From NCBI GenBank assembly GCA_944474755.1, contig OX104116.1, forward strand, positions 10,977,547 to 11,041,546: a stretch of 64,000 bases of DNA, given 5' to 3'. Below, one piece after another: positions 23,159-35,589 of this stretch; positions within the stretch are counted from its first letter, which is position 1, and each line of letters starts with the position of its first letter. A program made the translations under genes and the position numbers. The notes beneath the pieces were generated by a model, which was not told the DNA's origin, ran no database searches, and was given only the letters and a program-made list of their open reading frames with translations. Source of the stretch: Limnoperna fortunei (lineage: Eukaryota > Mollusca > Bivalvia > Mytilida > Modiolidae).

Positions 23159-24100
23159 TTATTTATTTATTTATTTATTTTTACATAATAATAATAATTT
23201 TTATAACTGTTTAATTAGTTAAGTTACCGGACCTGAGTTACCTCCATTCACATCTAGGCATACCCAAAATACCGACCTACGGGACAAAAAATTGCAATAT
23301 TTTCATACATACATGTATACGTTTTGTTACACTTAGACTGAAACGTAATAATTCAATATGATAATCTTGTTATATCTTCCAAATATTTTGTGAAAATTCT
23401 GTCTGATAATCACGAAAACCGTCTCGGGGATTTTGTCTCGGGTTCGGGTTCGGGCTACCCGAAATACCGACCACCCCACTTTCAGCTATTTTTTAAAGTA
23501 TTACACGGCGTCCACTTTTTATTGGGGAAGAAGTCGTAGTAACCGAAGAAAACCCCCGAGCTTTTAGGTAAACTGTTCAATCAAGTTTGGAGTCGAGTGC
23601 ATCTGGCTGCATTGAGACTCGAACCCCCAGCCTTAATGTTGACAGGCACATGATTAATAGTAGACTAACTACCTTAAAAACTCGACACTTAAGGCTACCA
23701 AAAATATACGAGACAGACTGATCAAACAAAGTTGTAGTAGGATATTGTTTTTGTTTGGTTTTGATTATTCTTCTTCATTTTGCATCATTTTTCCTTTGTT
23801 TTCTTTTGTCAATTTTATTTCTGTTCAATCTTGCCTGCTCGTTTTCTTAGAGATAACCAATATTTTAACAAAGGTAATAGGTGGGCCGAAAGGGTACAGG
23901 AATTGTTCATTTGACGATCGAGCAACACTAAACAGAGAATTAACTCAAATTATGCTCGCTCATCAATTCAATACCGCTGAAATAAATAAAAGGAATAAAA
24001 AAATAAATAAAAAATCAAATGTACTTGACATTCGGACTTTATTTAGTTTGTGAGTGATTTACACATTGATTATTTCACAAAAACAGTTAAATCCTATATC

Positions 24101-24454
24101 ATGACGTGTTGAACAGCATGCAGCATATCCAACTCCCTTGAATGGCTTCACCAGCCACGCCCAGGTCTGCTGCACCAGTTGATTGTCCGATAGCAAGTAC
24201 ACTCTCAGCTGCAATAGGGGCGGTATATGCCATGGCGCTGGCTGTCATAGATCCTGCTGCGATTCCTTAAGCAGTGAAAACCAGCAGCTCCACATGCGGC
24301 TGGAATAGTAATCGGTGCTGCCACAGCACAGGCAGAACAATTGTGGCAAAACTACTTAATTGGTGATACTAATTAAATTCAAGTTAATATATACTTACCA
24401 TATCACAACAGCTGAAATAAGAAGCAAATACACTACATAAACTTTGAATGTCAT
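24101..24454 (-). pseudogene. ISG12-like pseudogene, type B copy 2
   Basis: Identical in structure to the pseudogene at 20173-20526. The exon 1 ATG is at 24454, the donor is intact, the acceptor and the start of exon 2 are deleted, and the same frameshift and TAA are present in exon 2. All lesions therefore precede the 3.9-kb duplication, and this copy was dead when born. Confidence 0.85.
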
Positions 24455-24907
24455 TCTGTAAAGAGTACACATAATTGGTAGCGTGTTATAATCTTTGATT
24501 GTTTACTCCGCACACATATTTCGAGTCTTTTTTTACAGATGTTTGGTCAAGACTATGACCTCCAGTATAGCCCAACGAATGCAGACATAGGTGTGGGTAA
24601 TGATATCTACCAGGTGTTATAAAGATTGTTTCTTGTCTGTATTCCACGCTGTACATCAAAAAGAAGGTTTTACCTATTTTGAAACCTGTTCATTTTTTAC
24701 CAAGTTAGAAATTTGGCTACATCTCGTGTGTCGTATCACTTAATTGTTTGACGTTCGTTGAGAAACTTGTTCAATTATTTGTGGAAGAACAGTTGCTCCC
24801 TGTAAATAAATACAAATTTCACTTACACTGGAACGGAGGATTTTATCTGCTAATCCTGTCTTACATTCAGAAAATCACGAAGATTTTTTAGTTTAATGAA
24901 CAAAATT

Positions 24908-26000
24908 ATTAAATGATATTCTAGAATGCGAATCAAAACAGAATCCAGTTTCATGTGCAAGAAAACATTGTAATGAGACTATTTGTAAACAATTTATAAT
25001 GTTGTGTATTGCTTTCCAATTTGCCACTTATTATAGCAGAAGTGTATTGACTCATTTTTTTCATACGACAATTCCATAAAACAATTTCAATGCTTTTCGT
25101 ATTATTGTGACCCAAATATTTTGTCAATTTCTTGTTACAATACATGACAATAGTGTTTTTACTTTTGGAACTAACGCACAATAACTTTTCCTTACATGAC
25201 TTACATGTGCATGATCACATACTGGGACCACACGTCTTTGGAGTTTGCCACGCTCCATGCACGATGACGATACCTCTTTTTAGAACCCCGAGTAGGTTAA
25301 ACATAGAACTATGGTATCTTTTGAGGAAACCTATGAAATGCAATATGGTAAGTATCTTGTACAATAGTTTTTCTATTGTTTGGTAATGCAGGTTAAAAAT
25401 ATAATATAAAAACAAAGATTAATTTTTGACATATGATAAATATAACTCTAACGAATATATATATATATCGCAATATGATAGCAAAAGTACATACAAAATG
25501 CATTTTACCTGACCATAATAAATAGTACATATGAACTATTAATAGCACAACGCAAGACATCACGTTTTTAAGCAAGAAATCATTTATTAGGAAAGATGTG
25601 AAGTGACGAACAAGACGATATTTTCCTCTCGCAAAATCTTTTGTTTCTTTAAATCTTTTAAATCTAGGTTTTTACTCTGACTTCATCAATGTCGTGGCAT
25701 ACGATGTTATTGGGAGAAGAAAAACCGTACTATACATGGAACTGGCAATCTGTGACAATACCGGTAATGTTAAGGTTGATGTCGAGAAAATCTCAAGTCG
25801 TACTTCACAACTATTTATTGATAAAGCAGTATTGGTAAGATTTTTATTAAACAAAGCTGAATATAAAGTATATTACAGTTAATAAATACAAATGTTTTTG
25901 TTCCGGGACAAATACTAGTTTACCAATTAAATATGAAAAAATGAATTCTTCACATAAACCCAAAATAGTTATAATAATAATGTCAAATTAATTAGTATCG
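24908..26000. other. Downstream flank of type A unit 2
   Basis: No gene. 25200-25390 matches 49540-49670 (shared 'gcacgatgacgatacctctt' / 'gcataatgacgattcctctt' and following text). 25430-25890 matches 49740-50190. It is the 3' half of a type A unit. The 62-codon frame at 25694-25882 is not conserved in the paralogues. Confidence 0.5.
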
Positions 26001-26105
26001 TCAATTACAATAAAATATTGCACAATATGCAGTATACATATAACCAACTATTCCGTCAATGGCTTTACCGCCCAAACCTATCCCTGCTGCACCTATGGAT
26101 TGACC
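26001..26105 (-). pseudogene. Orphan 3' fragment of ISG12-like exon 2
   Basis: About 105 nt encode, on the minus strand, the end of the family domain (SIGAAGIGLGGKAIDGIVG region) through a TGA stop at 26001, with a small insertion after IVG. At ATTGACC the sequence switches to CACAAGACCTGCAAAATC, which is the downstream flank seen at 8451. The gene body is therefore missing and a second downstream flank follows. This is a recombination scar rather than a gene. Confidence 0.85.
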
Positions 26106-26493
26106 CACAAGACCTGCAAAATCTTTTGTTTGTTTAAATCTAGGTTTTTATATTGACTTCATCAATTTCATGACATAGTTTTATTGGGGGAAGGGGATTT
26201 GGAGTATACATGGAGAAAACTTGCAATCTGTGACAATACCGGTAATGTTAAGGTGATGTCGAGCACATTTTGATCAAAGTCGTACTTCAGAACAATTGAT
26301 TGAAAAGCATTTTTGATACGATTGCTGTTAGCAAGTTTTTAGGCAAAGCTGAATATAAAGTATGTTACAGATAATGAATCAAATGTTTTTGTTCCGGGAC
26401 TAAAAACTAGTGTACAAATTATAATATGAATATATGAATTCTTCACAATACAACCAAACAATTATAATAATGATGTCAAATTAATTAGTATTG

Positions 26494-27058
26494 TCAATCA
26501 CAACCAAAAATTTCACTGTATCCAGCATATCCAACTATTCCGGCAATGGCTTTACCACCTAAGCCTATCCCTGCTGCACCTATGGATTGACAAATTGCAA
26601 CAGCACTCCCAACTGCAACAGGGGCTGTAGTTGCCATTGCACCAGCTGCCATAGATCCTGAAAAGATTCCTCCTGCACCGAAACCAAGAGCTCCAAGTGC
26701 AGCTGGAATAACAATACGTACCGCCACCACTGCAAAGGGTATGTCCATTACAGCAGCACCACGGCGCCACCAAATACCTGAAACAGTAATACCCATTTGA
26801 ACAAAATGCCAAAAAGATCATCGTTGACTTTTGGTTTCTAAGTCAACTTAGTTTGTTGAGAACAAAGAATAAAACTATTTTACTGGTTCAAACGTGTATT
26901 TAGAGCGCAATAGCAGAATAATAGCGGCTGTTTCAATTGACATTATATTATTGTTCTATTTATATCTTAATATAGAAAAAAAATACAAACAAGTACTCAC
27001 CAAGATAAACAGTAACAAAAATAAGCAGCAAATACACTACGTAAACGGTGTGTGCCAT
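26494..27058 (-). CDS. ISG12/IFI27-like small hydrophobic protein (type A copy 2, intact)
   Basis: Exons 27001-27058 and 26494-26777 on the minus strand, with a 223-nt phase-1 intron (CTTG|gtgagt ... tttcag|GTATT), give 113 residues. The signal peptide is MAHTVYVVYLLLIFVTVYLG. The mature part starts IWWRRGAAVMDIPFAVVAV, unlike copy 1 at this end, with the CxCW replaced by IWWRR. It then carries the shared IPAALGALGFGAGGI, SGSMAAGAMATTAPVAVGSA and GKAIAGIVGYAGYSEIFGCD. Differences from copy 1 cluster at the N-terminus of the mature protein, and one appears in the core (AICQS for AIGQS). Family role and caveats are as for 8834-9387. The TATA-like box at 27243 is retained. Unlike copy 1, its upstream region carries a 1.27-kb insert. 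Confidence 0.85.
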
Positions 27059-27242
27059 TCTGAAAAAACCCAAAATAATTCATGAAGTGTTATTGAATGA
27101 GTGGTTTCATATTAGTCCTGTAATATGCCCAACTTAAGCGTTGGAATGCGGATAACTGTATTGGACCCATGCAATGCCAAGTTTGAGGCCAAACTCTGTT
27201 TATTAAAATGTTGATGTTTTTCCTCGCTTAATGTGCCTAAGT

Positions 27243-27255
27243 AATATTTATATGC
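27243..27255 (-). promoter_or_regulatory. TATA-like box of type A copy 2
   Basis: Minus strand GCATATAAATATT, about 190 nt upstream of the ATG at 27058. Same sequence and relative position as at 9561. Confidence 0.55.
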
Positions 27256-27644
27256 TGACCTATCTATTTACTTTAAACCAATGTCCTTATACAATGTAAG
27301 TTTCAATTAAAGTTCAAATTATGTCAATCGGACGCACGAATAACGCTAATATGAACGTAGGCGCGGCCTAAATGCGAGCATTGCACATTTCAGGATTTAT
27401 CAGATTAACTCCGATCATCTTAACAGTGCCTCTTAATTTCAGTGTTTACTTAACGTTTTTCTCTAAAAGTGAGTGTCGTTTAAATACAATTTGTCTGAAA
27501 CTTTCCTTTTTATTTTTAAAGAAAAACACTCATTTGTTTATCGATGTCAAATTTATTTTTAAGTACTTGTAAAATTTATTTTCATGCGCTTCTTCAATTT
27601 GTCGTTCGGATAAAATGCAGATTTTGATCACGTGATCCAGAATG

Positions 27645-28914
27645 TAGACATCCACCCTCTTTGCGGTCATATTTTGTCCGTCTTTGGGTTATTTCTTTAT
27701 CCACTACTAGCTCAATCGGATCACCTCGGTTATTCCGTCTATGATAGGAAAATAATCTGAGAGGTAAGTTTATGGATATGGACCAAAAATTGGTCCAAAT
27801 GTGATACGGTTGGCCTGTTTTAGAACGAATATTTGTACCCTCGCTTTTTTGGGGAGGGTAAGAATTAAGTCCCATTACTCGTAATGTAGCAGAGCGGGAG
27901 TGAATCACTCCCGGCACTCCCGGCACTTTGATGTCCAAAAGAAGTTGCATATACAATAATTTTTTTTTATCGGTTTCGTGTTTAAATTCGATCATTATTG
28001 TTACGTGATGATAGTTATTGCCGTTTTTAAGAACCCGCTGTGCGTTGTGTATTAATTGACATTTGTGTCTCTTTTTAATTACGTTTGGTACATGAAAAAC
28101 ATTGAGAAACCCGAAACCGAATGTTGCATCTTGGGTAATACATATGTAAATTACTGGATAATTACTACGGAATGGTTGTTAAAGTATGCAAATAAGCACG
28201 TTTATAATAAAATTAGGTCACATTATCCATATATGATCAACATAACATTTTCCAAGTGCATCTTCCAAGACGAAAAAAGAAATTTCGTCAATGAACATCG
28301 TTTCCCGTTAGTGTCGCAATGTCTAAAGCTTTAATAACGAAAGAAGATGAATATTAAATTTGAATTTTGTATAAATAGACCGAAGTTAGAATTTTTTATT
28401 TGCTACATTACGAGCAATAGGACTGAATTCTGCCGTTAATCCGACAAATCACAAAACTATTATAACGGCAGTAAAATTCGGCCTAGGCAATAGATTATCC
28501 TTTAATTATTCAACTATACAGATCTTTATTGAAGCAGAACTAAAAATCGGAAATATGATTTTTTTTAAACTTAAATTCGCTTACACCGCCAAAATATTTC
28601 TTCTTTGACAACGTTTAAATGGATAAGCATTTGTTTACAATTTAACATCATCTGTAATAATGAGCTAACCGTTAATGCCGAGCCAATCAAATGAATGAAC
28701 TGGAACGTCACAATCGAACTTGTGACGTAAAATATTCATTGAACAGATGGATACTTAATTTCTTTGTGATAAACTAATATTACAATTGTTTGTTGAACCG
28801 ATTTGTTATTGAACGAAATTTGTGACAATCAATACTAATTATTATTCAACCGCTTCCGTACGTTTGTTGCAAACCATGGAAAAAATGATGTTTTCTGGAA
28901 AAAAAACGACTGGT
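27645..28914. other. 1.27-kb insert specific to type A unit 2
   Basis: Type A unit 1 reads straight from 'cacgtgatacagaat' to 'tgattaaatgg' (9949-9972). Here the two halves are separated by about 1,270 nt. The insert has no recognisable coding region. A 133-codon minus-strand frame at 27594-27995 straddles its left edge and is not conserved. It contains a short 'cactcccggcactcccggcac' tandem motif near 27907 and a stretch shared with 15180-15250. No terminal repeats or target duplication were found, so the mechanism is unknown. Confidence 0.6.
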
Positions 28915-30250
28915 TGATTGATTAAATAATTAGAAAGGAGATGAGACAATGAACAAAAATACATTTTTGCATGCCATGAGAAAAGTTTTCCTATAATGAA
29001 GTGTTAGGTAGGGGCCTATTATTGTGCCTTTTGTGGTGGCAATAATGAGCCTACTATTTTTCGACATCAACAAAAGGGGTCTTTATCGTGTGTTGAGCGT
29101 GGCACTCTCCAAACACGTCCCCCTCTATAGTCTGTGGTCAGGCCTTTCGTATTATAACCAGGCAAAACCACAACGGCGAGACTGTCGCCTCTATTAGAGA
29201 CATGTGGAGGGCATCTCTGGTGTTAGAGACATAGAAACCCTTCTCAGTACCCAGGGGTAAAATGACAAGTGTGCAGCTTTATACACCAGTCAGTACAACT
29301 ACGAGTGTTTGGTCCAGGTCGGTAGAAGTTGCGTAATATCTATATTGTTAGTGTGTATATGTTTGTTTGTATTGCTTGACCATAGTTGGTGTAAATGCAA
29401 ACTGAATAAAAATGTTATCTATTAAATCTGTGCAATTATGTACACAAAGAGGGGAATTGAAAGAACTAATTTATATATAAAATATGTTCTTATCTCCAAA
29501 CAATATGAAGATGACAATTATACGACTAAATTTCAAAATTCTTTCTTTGTATTAAAAACAAGTTCATATTTTTAAAACATATTATACAAAGAATATTTTT
29601 GAACAATATTTTTGAACAGTATTTATGAATCAACACACTTATTAAAACTTATTAAATAATACATCGCTAGTGTGTCCTTTCGCAATTCAAAAATAAAATT
29701 TGTTTCTGTTTTTTATACTAATTATTGTTTTTCAATGTAGACCTATTCCAGTAAAGCTGTCAAAAATAGAACATGTCCATGTGTTACTGTTTTTTTTCAT
29801 AGTTATCATTTTATTCTTAGTTAAATATCAACAAATTGTAACTCAACCTTTCACATTGTCTTCGAGTGATAAATTTAATGGCAATGCTTGAGCAAATATC
29901 TCAACAAACTTGGCCAGCAATTTGACCCAACACATAATTTACAGCTCTAAACATACATCAGATATACTTCCTTATATATTTTATCTTTATTATATTTAAC
30001 TAGAGTAATATTGCTTTCCATTGGTCTGTATTTAATGTGGATTTAAACTATGTGTGTGAATTTTTGTTTAACATATTAAAATTTTGGCAATTGTTCAATA
30101 ACTTGTCTAACTATTCTTGTGCGTGTGACAAATATACACACGTGTAAAGTGTTAACAAATACGGATTGGTTCTACTTCCCAAAGTACATTAAAAATAAAT
30201 TATTGTTTTATACTTGTTATGACACGTGGATACAAGATTCCTACTCCAAT
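28915..30250. other. Upstream flank of type A unit 2, resumed
   Basis: Paralogous to 9972-11209 and, more loosely, to 55740-56290. No gene. Small indels only. Confidence 0.55.
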
Positions 30251-30624
30251 CTGGGACCATACTAGGAGGGCTCCCAGTGCTCGGCCCACAGAGCAGCCAG
30301 CGCGTCCCGGGTGGCGGAAAGGGGAGACCCTCTCGAGGTGGTTGCCAGGTCATAATCCGGAATGCAGTGGGTAACGTGTTTTGGAGACTGCCACGCTCCT
30401 TGCACGCTAAAGATTGCCTTTGTACATTTAAAAAAAGTAGGGTCATTGTAGCGCTACAAAAGGCTAAATTATCCGCCCTACCTAAAACTCCATACTTTTT
30501 AGTGTCAGTCTAAATTGTCTACCCTGTGTCCCACCCCACTACCTATTTCTGTTGATTAATTGTTTGTTAACTTGTTCTCGTCCTGAATAAAGCTGAAATA
30601 CTGCTCGCTGGACGTAGAGCAAAC

Positions 30625-30695
<71 letters not shown>

Positions 30696-30698
30696 TTG
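30251..30698 (+). mobile_element. (AATC)n-tailed short retroelement, copy in type A unit 2
   Basis: Same insertion at the same site as 11210-11637, bounded by ACTCCAAT (30243-30250 and 30699-30706). The AATC tail has grown to about 17 repeats (30626-30694), against four in unit 1. It is absent from unit 3. Confidence 0.75.
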
Positions 30699-31502
30699 AC
30701 TCCAATCTTACCATTTCCTGCAGTATCTGCTTACTTTAAAGGGATGTATGCGAAAGAAGCAATTGACATTTGTTTTTAATAGTTCAATCAGTATGCCCGA
30801 GTCCACGTTCGCTCCCTCGTCACCCACGACATCACTCATTAATATTTTCAAGGCTAATGTGGGCGCGAACGTGGACTCAGAACACACGACAACGCTGAAA
30901 ACAATATATACAATATTGAAAGCGTTTTTTGACATGAACAATCTGTTGAAATAAATTTTGCAATAAAATCTGAACATATCAGGTAAGGATACGGAATTGT
31001 TTTATAATTAAGTTCTCTTACAATTATTTTGAAAATATTTTCAATGAAATTAATTATATCGAATATAATAAAATGTTGTCAAATAATTTTCACAGGCCCT
31101 TGGGTACAACATACCGATATTATGGCCATTAAAAATTCAGTTTACAGATCTAGGTCTGTGGTATAAAAAAGGTAAACTGAGAATTAAATGGCAACAATGA
31201 CAAGTACAATGTCGGTATACTGTACATAATCGCATGTAAAAATTATTTTACAAGATTTTATTCTATTCGATTGTGGTAATCGACAACACACAATTTCTAA
31301 ATCTGTATACATGTTAAAAAACATACCTTCAGTTCTATTGAGATACACAAGTTGAATATGTTGTTACTGTATACTTTATATATATGGCATCTATCCAATG
31401 AAACGAAAGCACTTCCTTGGATACGACACCAATAATACTAGTAATTTCCAGAAACCAAATAAAAGTGAAAGTAAGATTCAAGATTCAGTTTTTTGTTTTT
31501 CG

Positions 31503-31665
31503 TTTGTTTCTTGAAATGGTCTTTAACACCACTTTTAGCAATTTTTTAGCTTTCATGGCGTTCAGTTTTTATTGGGGAGGAAGTCGTAGAAACTGGAAAA
31601 AACCCCAACCTTTTAGGTAAACTGGCAATTCCTGTCAATCAAGTTTGGAGTAGAGTGCACCTGGT
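31503..31665 (-). mobile_element. tRNA-derived SINE, 3' fragment
   Basis: Contains GGTCTTTAACACCACTTTTA, then GGCGTTCAGTTTTTATTGGGG and CTTGATTGACAGGAATTGCC as reverse complements of the complete SINE. The tRNA-like head is missing. Confidence 0.7.
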
Positions 31666-32405
31666 CACACCTTTGACCTTGAACTTTGACCTTAAGTTCA
31701 CATTATTGCTTTCTAAATGACAAATTCATGTCGGGGCTATACCTCTTTATCTTTTGATTTTTGGAATATGGGTTGATAATATCAAGGCGATATATCGCAT
31801 ACCGCGGGTGTTGACCTTTGACCTTGAACTTTGACCTTAAGGTCACACATTTTTGCTTTCTGAATGTTAAATTCATGACCTGCTGTAACTTTTTATATTT
31901 TTTTTGAGGTAGGCTTTTAATTTTTGGAATGTGGGTAGATAATATCAAAGCGATGTTTCGCATACCGCGAGTGTTGACCTTTGACCATAAGGTCACACAT
32001 TATTGCTTTCTGAATGACAAATTCATATCCGGCTGTTACTTTTTAATTTTTTGAGGTAGGCTTTCGAATTTTGGAATGAGGGTAGATAATATCAAGGTGA
32101 TGTGTCGTTGAAGAACTTTGATATAAAGTTCATGAATTACAAATTCAAGTCCGGGGTGTAACTTTTATATCTTTTGATGTAGGCTTTGGATATTTGGAAT
32201 GTGGGAAGATAATATCAAGGCGATGTGTCACATACTGTGGTTGCTGAACTTTGACCTTTAGGTTACATTATTGCTTTCTGAATGACAAATTCATGGCCGG
32301 GCTGTAATTTTTTATCTTTTGAGGTAGACTTGTGATATTTGGAATGTGGGAAGATAATATCAATGCAATGTGTCGCATACAATGGTTGATTACCTTTGAC
32401 CTAAA
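31666..32405 (+). repeat. Diverged tandem repeat, unit about 140 nt, five to six copies
   Basis: The words CTTTGACCTT, TTGCTTTCTGAATGACAAATTC, 'ttttggaatgtggg' and 'gataatatcaaggcgat' recur in that order from 31670 to 32400 with growing divergence. It has satellite-like structure and no coding meaning. It ends just before the type B copy 3 flank. Confidence 0.85.
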
Positions 32406-32734
32406 CAGAGATGGATACCATCTCACTGACATCTAGTTATTCTTCTTTTTTCATCCTTTTTTCCTTGTTTCTTTTGTCAATTTTATTTCCGTTCCATCTT
32501 GTCTGCTCGTTTTTGTTAGAGAAACCTTATATTTTAACTGACAACGGTAATTATTGGGCCGAAAAGGTAGAGGAAGTGTTCATTTAACGACCGAGCAACA
32601 CTAAACAGTGATATCGTTGAAGAATTAACTCAAATTATGCTCGCTCAATAATTCAATACCGCTGAAATAAATAAAAGGAATAAAAAATTTTAAAAAAATT
32701 GACAATTTCAGTTTAACAGTTTAATCCTATATTA

Positions 32735-33307
32735 TGTCGTGCTGCACAGAATGCAGCATATCCAACTCCCCCTGCAATGGCTTTATCGGCCACATCCAGG
32801 CTGCTGCACCAATGGATTGTCCAAAAGCAACTAAACTCCCAGCTGCAACCGGCGCGGTGTATGCCATGGCGCTAGCAGCCATAGATCCTGCTGCGATTCC
32901 TCATGCAGTGAAACCAGCACGCACCAGCCGCAAATGCGGCTGGAATAGCAATCGGTTCCGCTACAGTACAGGCCACGCCCGCTAAAACTGCACCCCATGC
33001 CCAGCCTAGCACATTTGAACTTTTTTAACAAAAAATGCATAAAAATACCAAAAATATTATCGACTGTTTTTGGTTTTCTACACCAACAGTTCATAGAAAA
33101 CAACGATTAAAACAGTTTTACTGGTTAAAACGTCTTTTTAAAACTTAGCAGCAGAACAGTAGTGGTAAACTACTCAAGTGGTTGCGGATATTAATTTAAT
33201 TCAAGTTAATATATAAGTTATAATAAATAAATACAAACACGAATCAATACTATGACAAACTGTAGCTGAAATAAGAACAAATACAATACATAAACTTTGT
33301 ATGTCAT
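32735..33307 (-). pseudogene. ISG12-like pseudogene, type B copy 3
   Basis: Exon 1 starts at 33307 (MTYKVYVLYLF) but has lost a base in the Leu run, and the GGTGAGT donor has decayed to TAGTATT. Exon 2 (33005 down) keeps its acceptor (GTGCTAG|GC) and reads GWAWGAVLAGVACTVAEPIA followed by IPAAFAAGA. It then frameshifts, and resumes as GIAAGSMAASAMAYTAPVAA in another frame. A single-base deletion near the GAA-DLGV position breaks the end. It is clearly dead, although it keeps more of exon 2 than the copies at 20 and 24 kb. A TATA-like box remains near 33490. Confidence 0.87.
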
Positions 33308-34309
33308 TCTGCAAAAAGTACAAAGAATTGGCCGCGTGTTATATTCTTTGATTGTTTACTCCGCCCCAGATACTTCGCGTCTTTTTTAAAGAAGTTTGGT
33401 TTCGTTTCTTAGCCTCGATCAAGGCCATGACCTCCAGAATAGGCCAAGGTATGCAGACATAGGTGTGGTTAATGACATCTGACAAGGTTTATAAAGATTG
33501 CTTATATCTGTAGACCACGCTTTATATCGAAATAAAGGGTCTCCCCTATTTTTAAACATGTTTATTTTTCACCAACTTAAAAAAATTCGACTACGTTGTA
33601 TCCCTTATTTGTCAGAGTTTGTAGAAAAACTCGTTCAATTAGTTGTGCAAGTAGAAATACTCCCTGTAACCAAATACAAATTTCAATAACATTGAAAGGG
33701 AGGATTTTATCTGCTAACATGTCATACATTCAAAACATCATGAAGATTAGTAAAACGAAGAAAATTATTAAATGATATTCTAGAATGTGAATCAAAACAG
33801 AATGCAGTTTCATGTGCGAGAAAACTTTTTATTTGGCAATTCATTCAGAACATTGCGTCTGTTTTAGTTAAATGGATAGAATTATTTAATGATACTCTAT
33901 ACAAATGAAAACCGAATGCAGTTTTTTTATGTGCGAGAAAACATTTCCATGACAATATTTGTAATCAATTTATAATGTTGGGTATTGCTTTGTAATTTGC
34001 CACTTATTATAATTGAAGTGTATTGACACAGTTCTTTCATCTTAAAAAAGCTGACTCAAATTCAGATTCATTAAAAGATATCTGTATAACACATGCTAAT
34101 TATATCAATTTGAACATAAAAACTATGTAAAAAAACTCAAAAAACTATTTAATCTGTTAACCAAAAGTTTTAATAAAGAATCAAATGTTGTCTTTAAATA
34201 TTAAAATGTTCATTATAAAACTTAACTAAAATATACAGATTTAGATGATTTTTTTATTTATTTGAGTCTGAACTCTTGTATAATAAAAGCAATAACAAAA
34301 ACATACATT
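33308..34309. other. Upstream flank of type B copy 3
   Basis: Aligns with 20530-20977 and 24460-24907, including 'ttactccgc', 'tatgacctccag' and 'gcagacataggtgtggttaatgac'. A segment around GTTTCATGTGCGAGAAAACAT is repeated at 33806-33836 and 33920-33952. No gene. Confidence 0.55.
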
Positions 34310-35589
34310 TACGTAGATAAATCAATTTTACAATACATATAGTATAAGATAATGGTTAATTTAAAAGGAGAACAATTAGTAGTTGTTAAAAATATATAAC
34401 TAAAAATATATAATTTCTACAAAATCCTAGTAATAACAAATAAATTTCAGGACTATAAAGAACACATTCGTGTTAGTAAAATATCAAAGCAGATTTTGGC
34501 AGTATAGAAACACATTTCGTCATTGCTGATAAGAAATACAATTTTTCACATGTTAAAATATTCGCAAGGTACAATCTCAAGTAATCAATAAAAGTCTACC
34601 TGCCCACTTAAATTTCAAAAGATCAGAAGCAAACATCCACAGATAATAATTTTAACAAAAAAGAAAAGAGAAAGAAAAATTTAAAATATAATGTGTGCGT
34701 GTACGTGTACAGTTTACAACAAAGAACGTATAATTATTATTAATTTTCACTAATAATTCATTATTTTATAATTTGTTCGTATTTTGAAATGGGTCGATTT
34801 TAAACAAATTTTAATTAAGTGTACACTTGTTTTAGTATAACAATTATAATCCTTTCTCTCACTTGTAGCTCAATCAACTAATATTGAAACTTTAAGTAGA
34901 TAATTCCACCCATTTCGTAATTTTCCGTTATCTATTTAATCTAACATTCTAAATTGGGCAATTGTCTTACTAACTTAAGCTACCGTTATAACGTGAGAGT
35001 ATTTATATTTTATTAGAGTTGTTACACCCGTAGTTTTGTGAATTAATATAGTTACACTCAAAATCGAACTAGAAGCTTCAAAGTCTGACCCCACAAAGTC
35101 TGTGGCACTATCCCTCACATTTTAGTTCCCTTTCTCATTGAGTCCCCATCTCTTTCAGTCAATCTGTAATAGCAGATATTCATTACAGAATGCGGGCTAT
35201 GATGAACTACCCGGGTACTGGAACTCCCACCGTCGACCCCCCACTATCGCCATCATTAGTCTGGTCTACGAACGGGCCTCTAAAACCGGTAACACTGGCG
35301 TGAATCTCACACCAGTCTAGAATTTGAGAACGTCAGTAAAATATCCACACAGTCCATTCCACGTCTCAAACTGAGATTTTAACTCGACATAGAGTTTTCT
35401 TAATTAACTGTCTCGTGAATCTTTTTTTTCTTTTAAGTTGTTTCTCCACCGTTTCTGAATTAGCCTTGAAGACACTGAACTCCAAATTTAATGCATCTGG
35501 AAAGCAAAATATTTAAATATCGAACTAGGAAATAATCACCTACATGTGAATATGCACAAATCAGGACGACTACTTCATACTCTTTTAAA

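Larger units (their letters stand above)
20978..24907 (+). repeat. 3.93-kb tandem segmental duplication, right copy
   Basis: Partner of 16990-20977 with only scattered substitutions and homopolymer changes plus the 60-nt deletion near 23.2 kb. After 24907 the sequence goes on as AAATGATATTCTAGAATG. The same continuation is found at 33771 downstream of the 33-kb type B copy, so the right edge is the ancestral sequence and the left edge is the new junction. It contains the same elements as the left copy: foldback at 21846, MITE at 22886-23158, dispersed repeat at 23217-23476 and SINE at 23477-23700. Confidence 0.95.
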
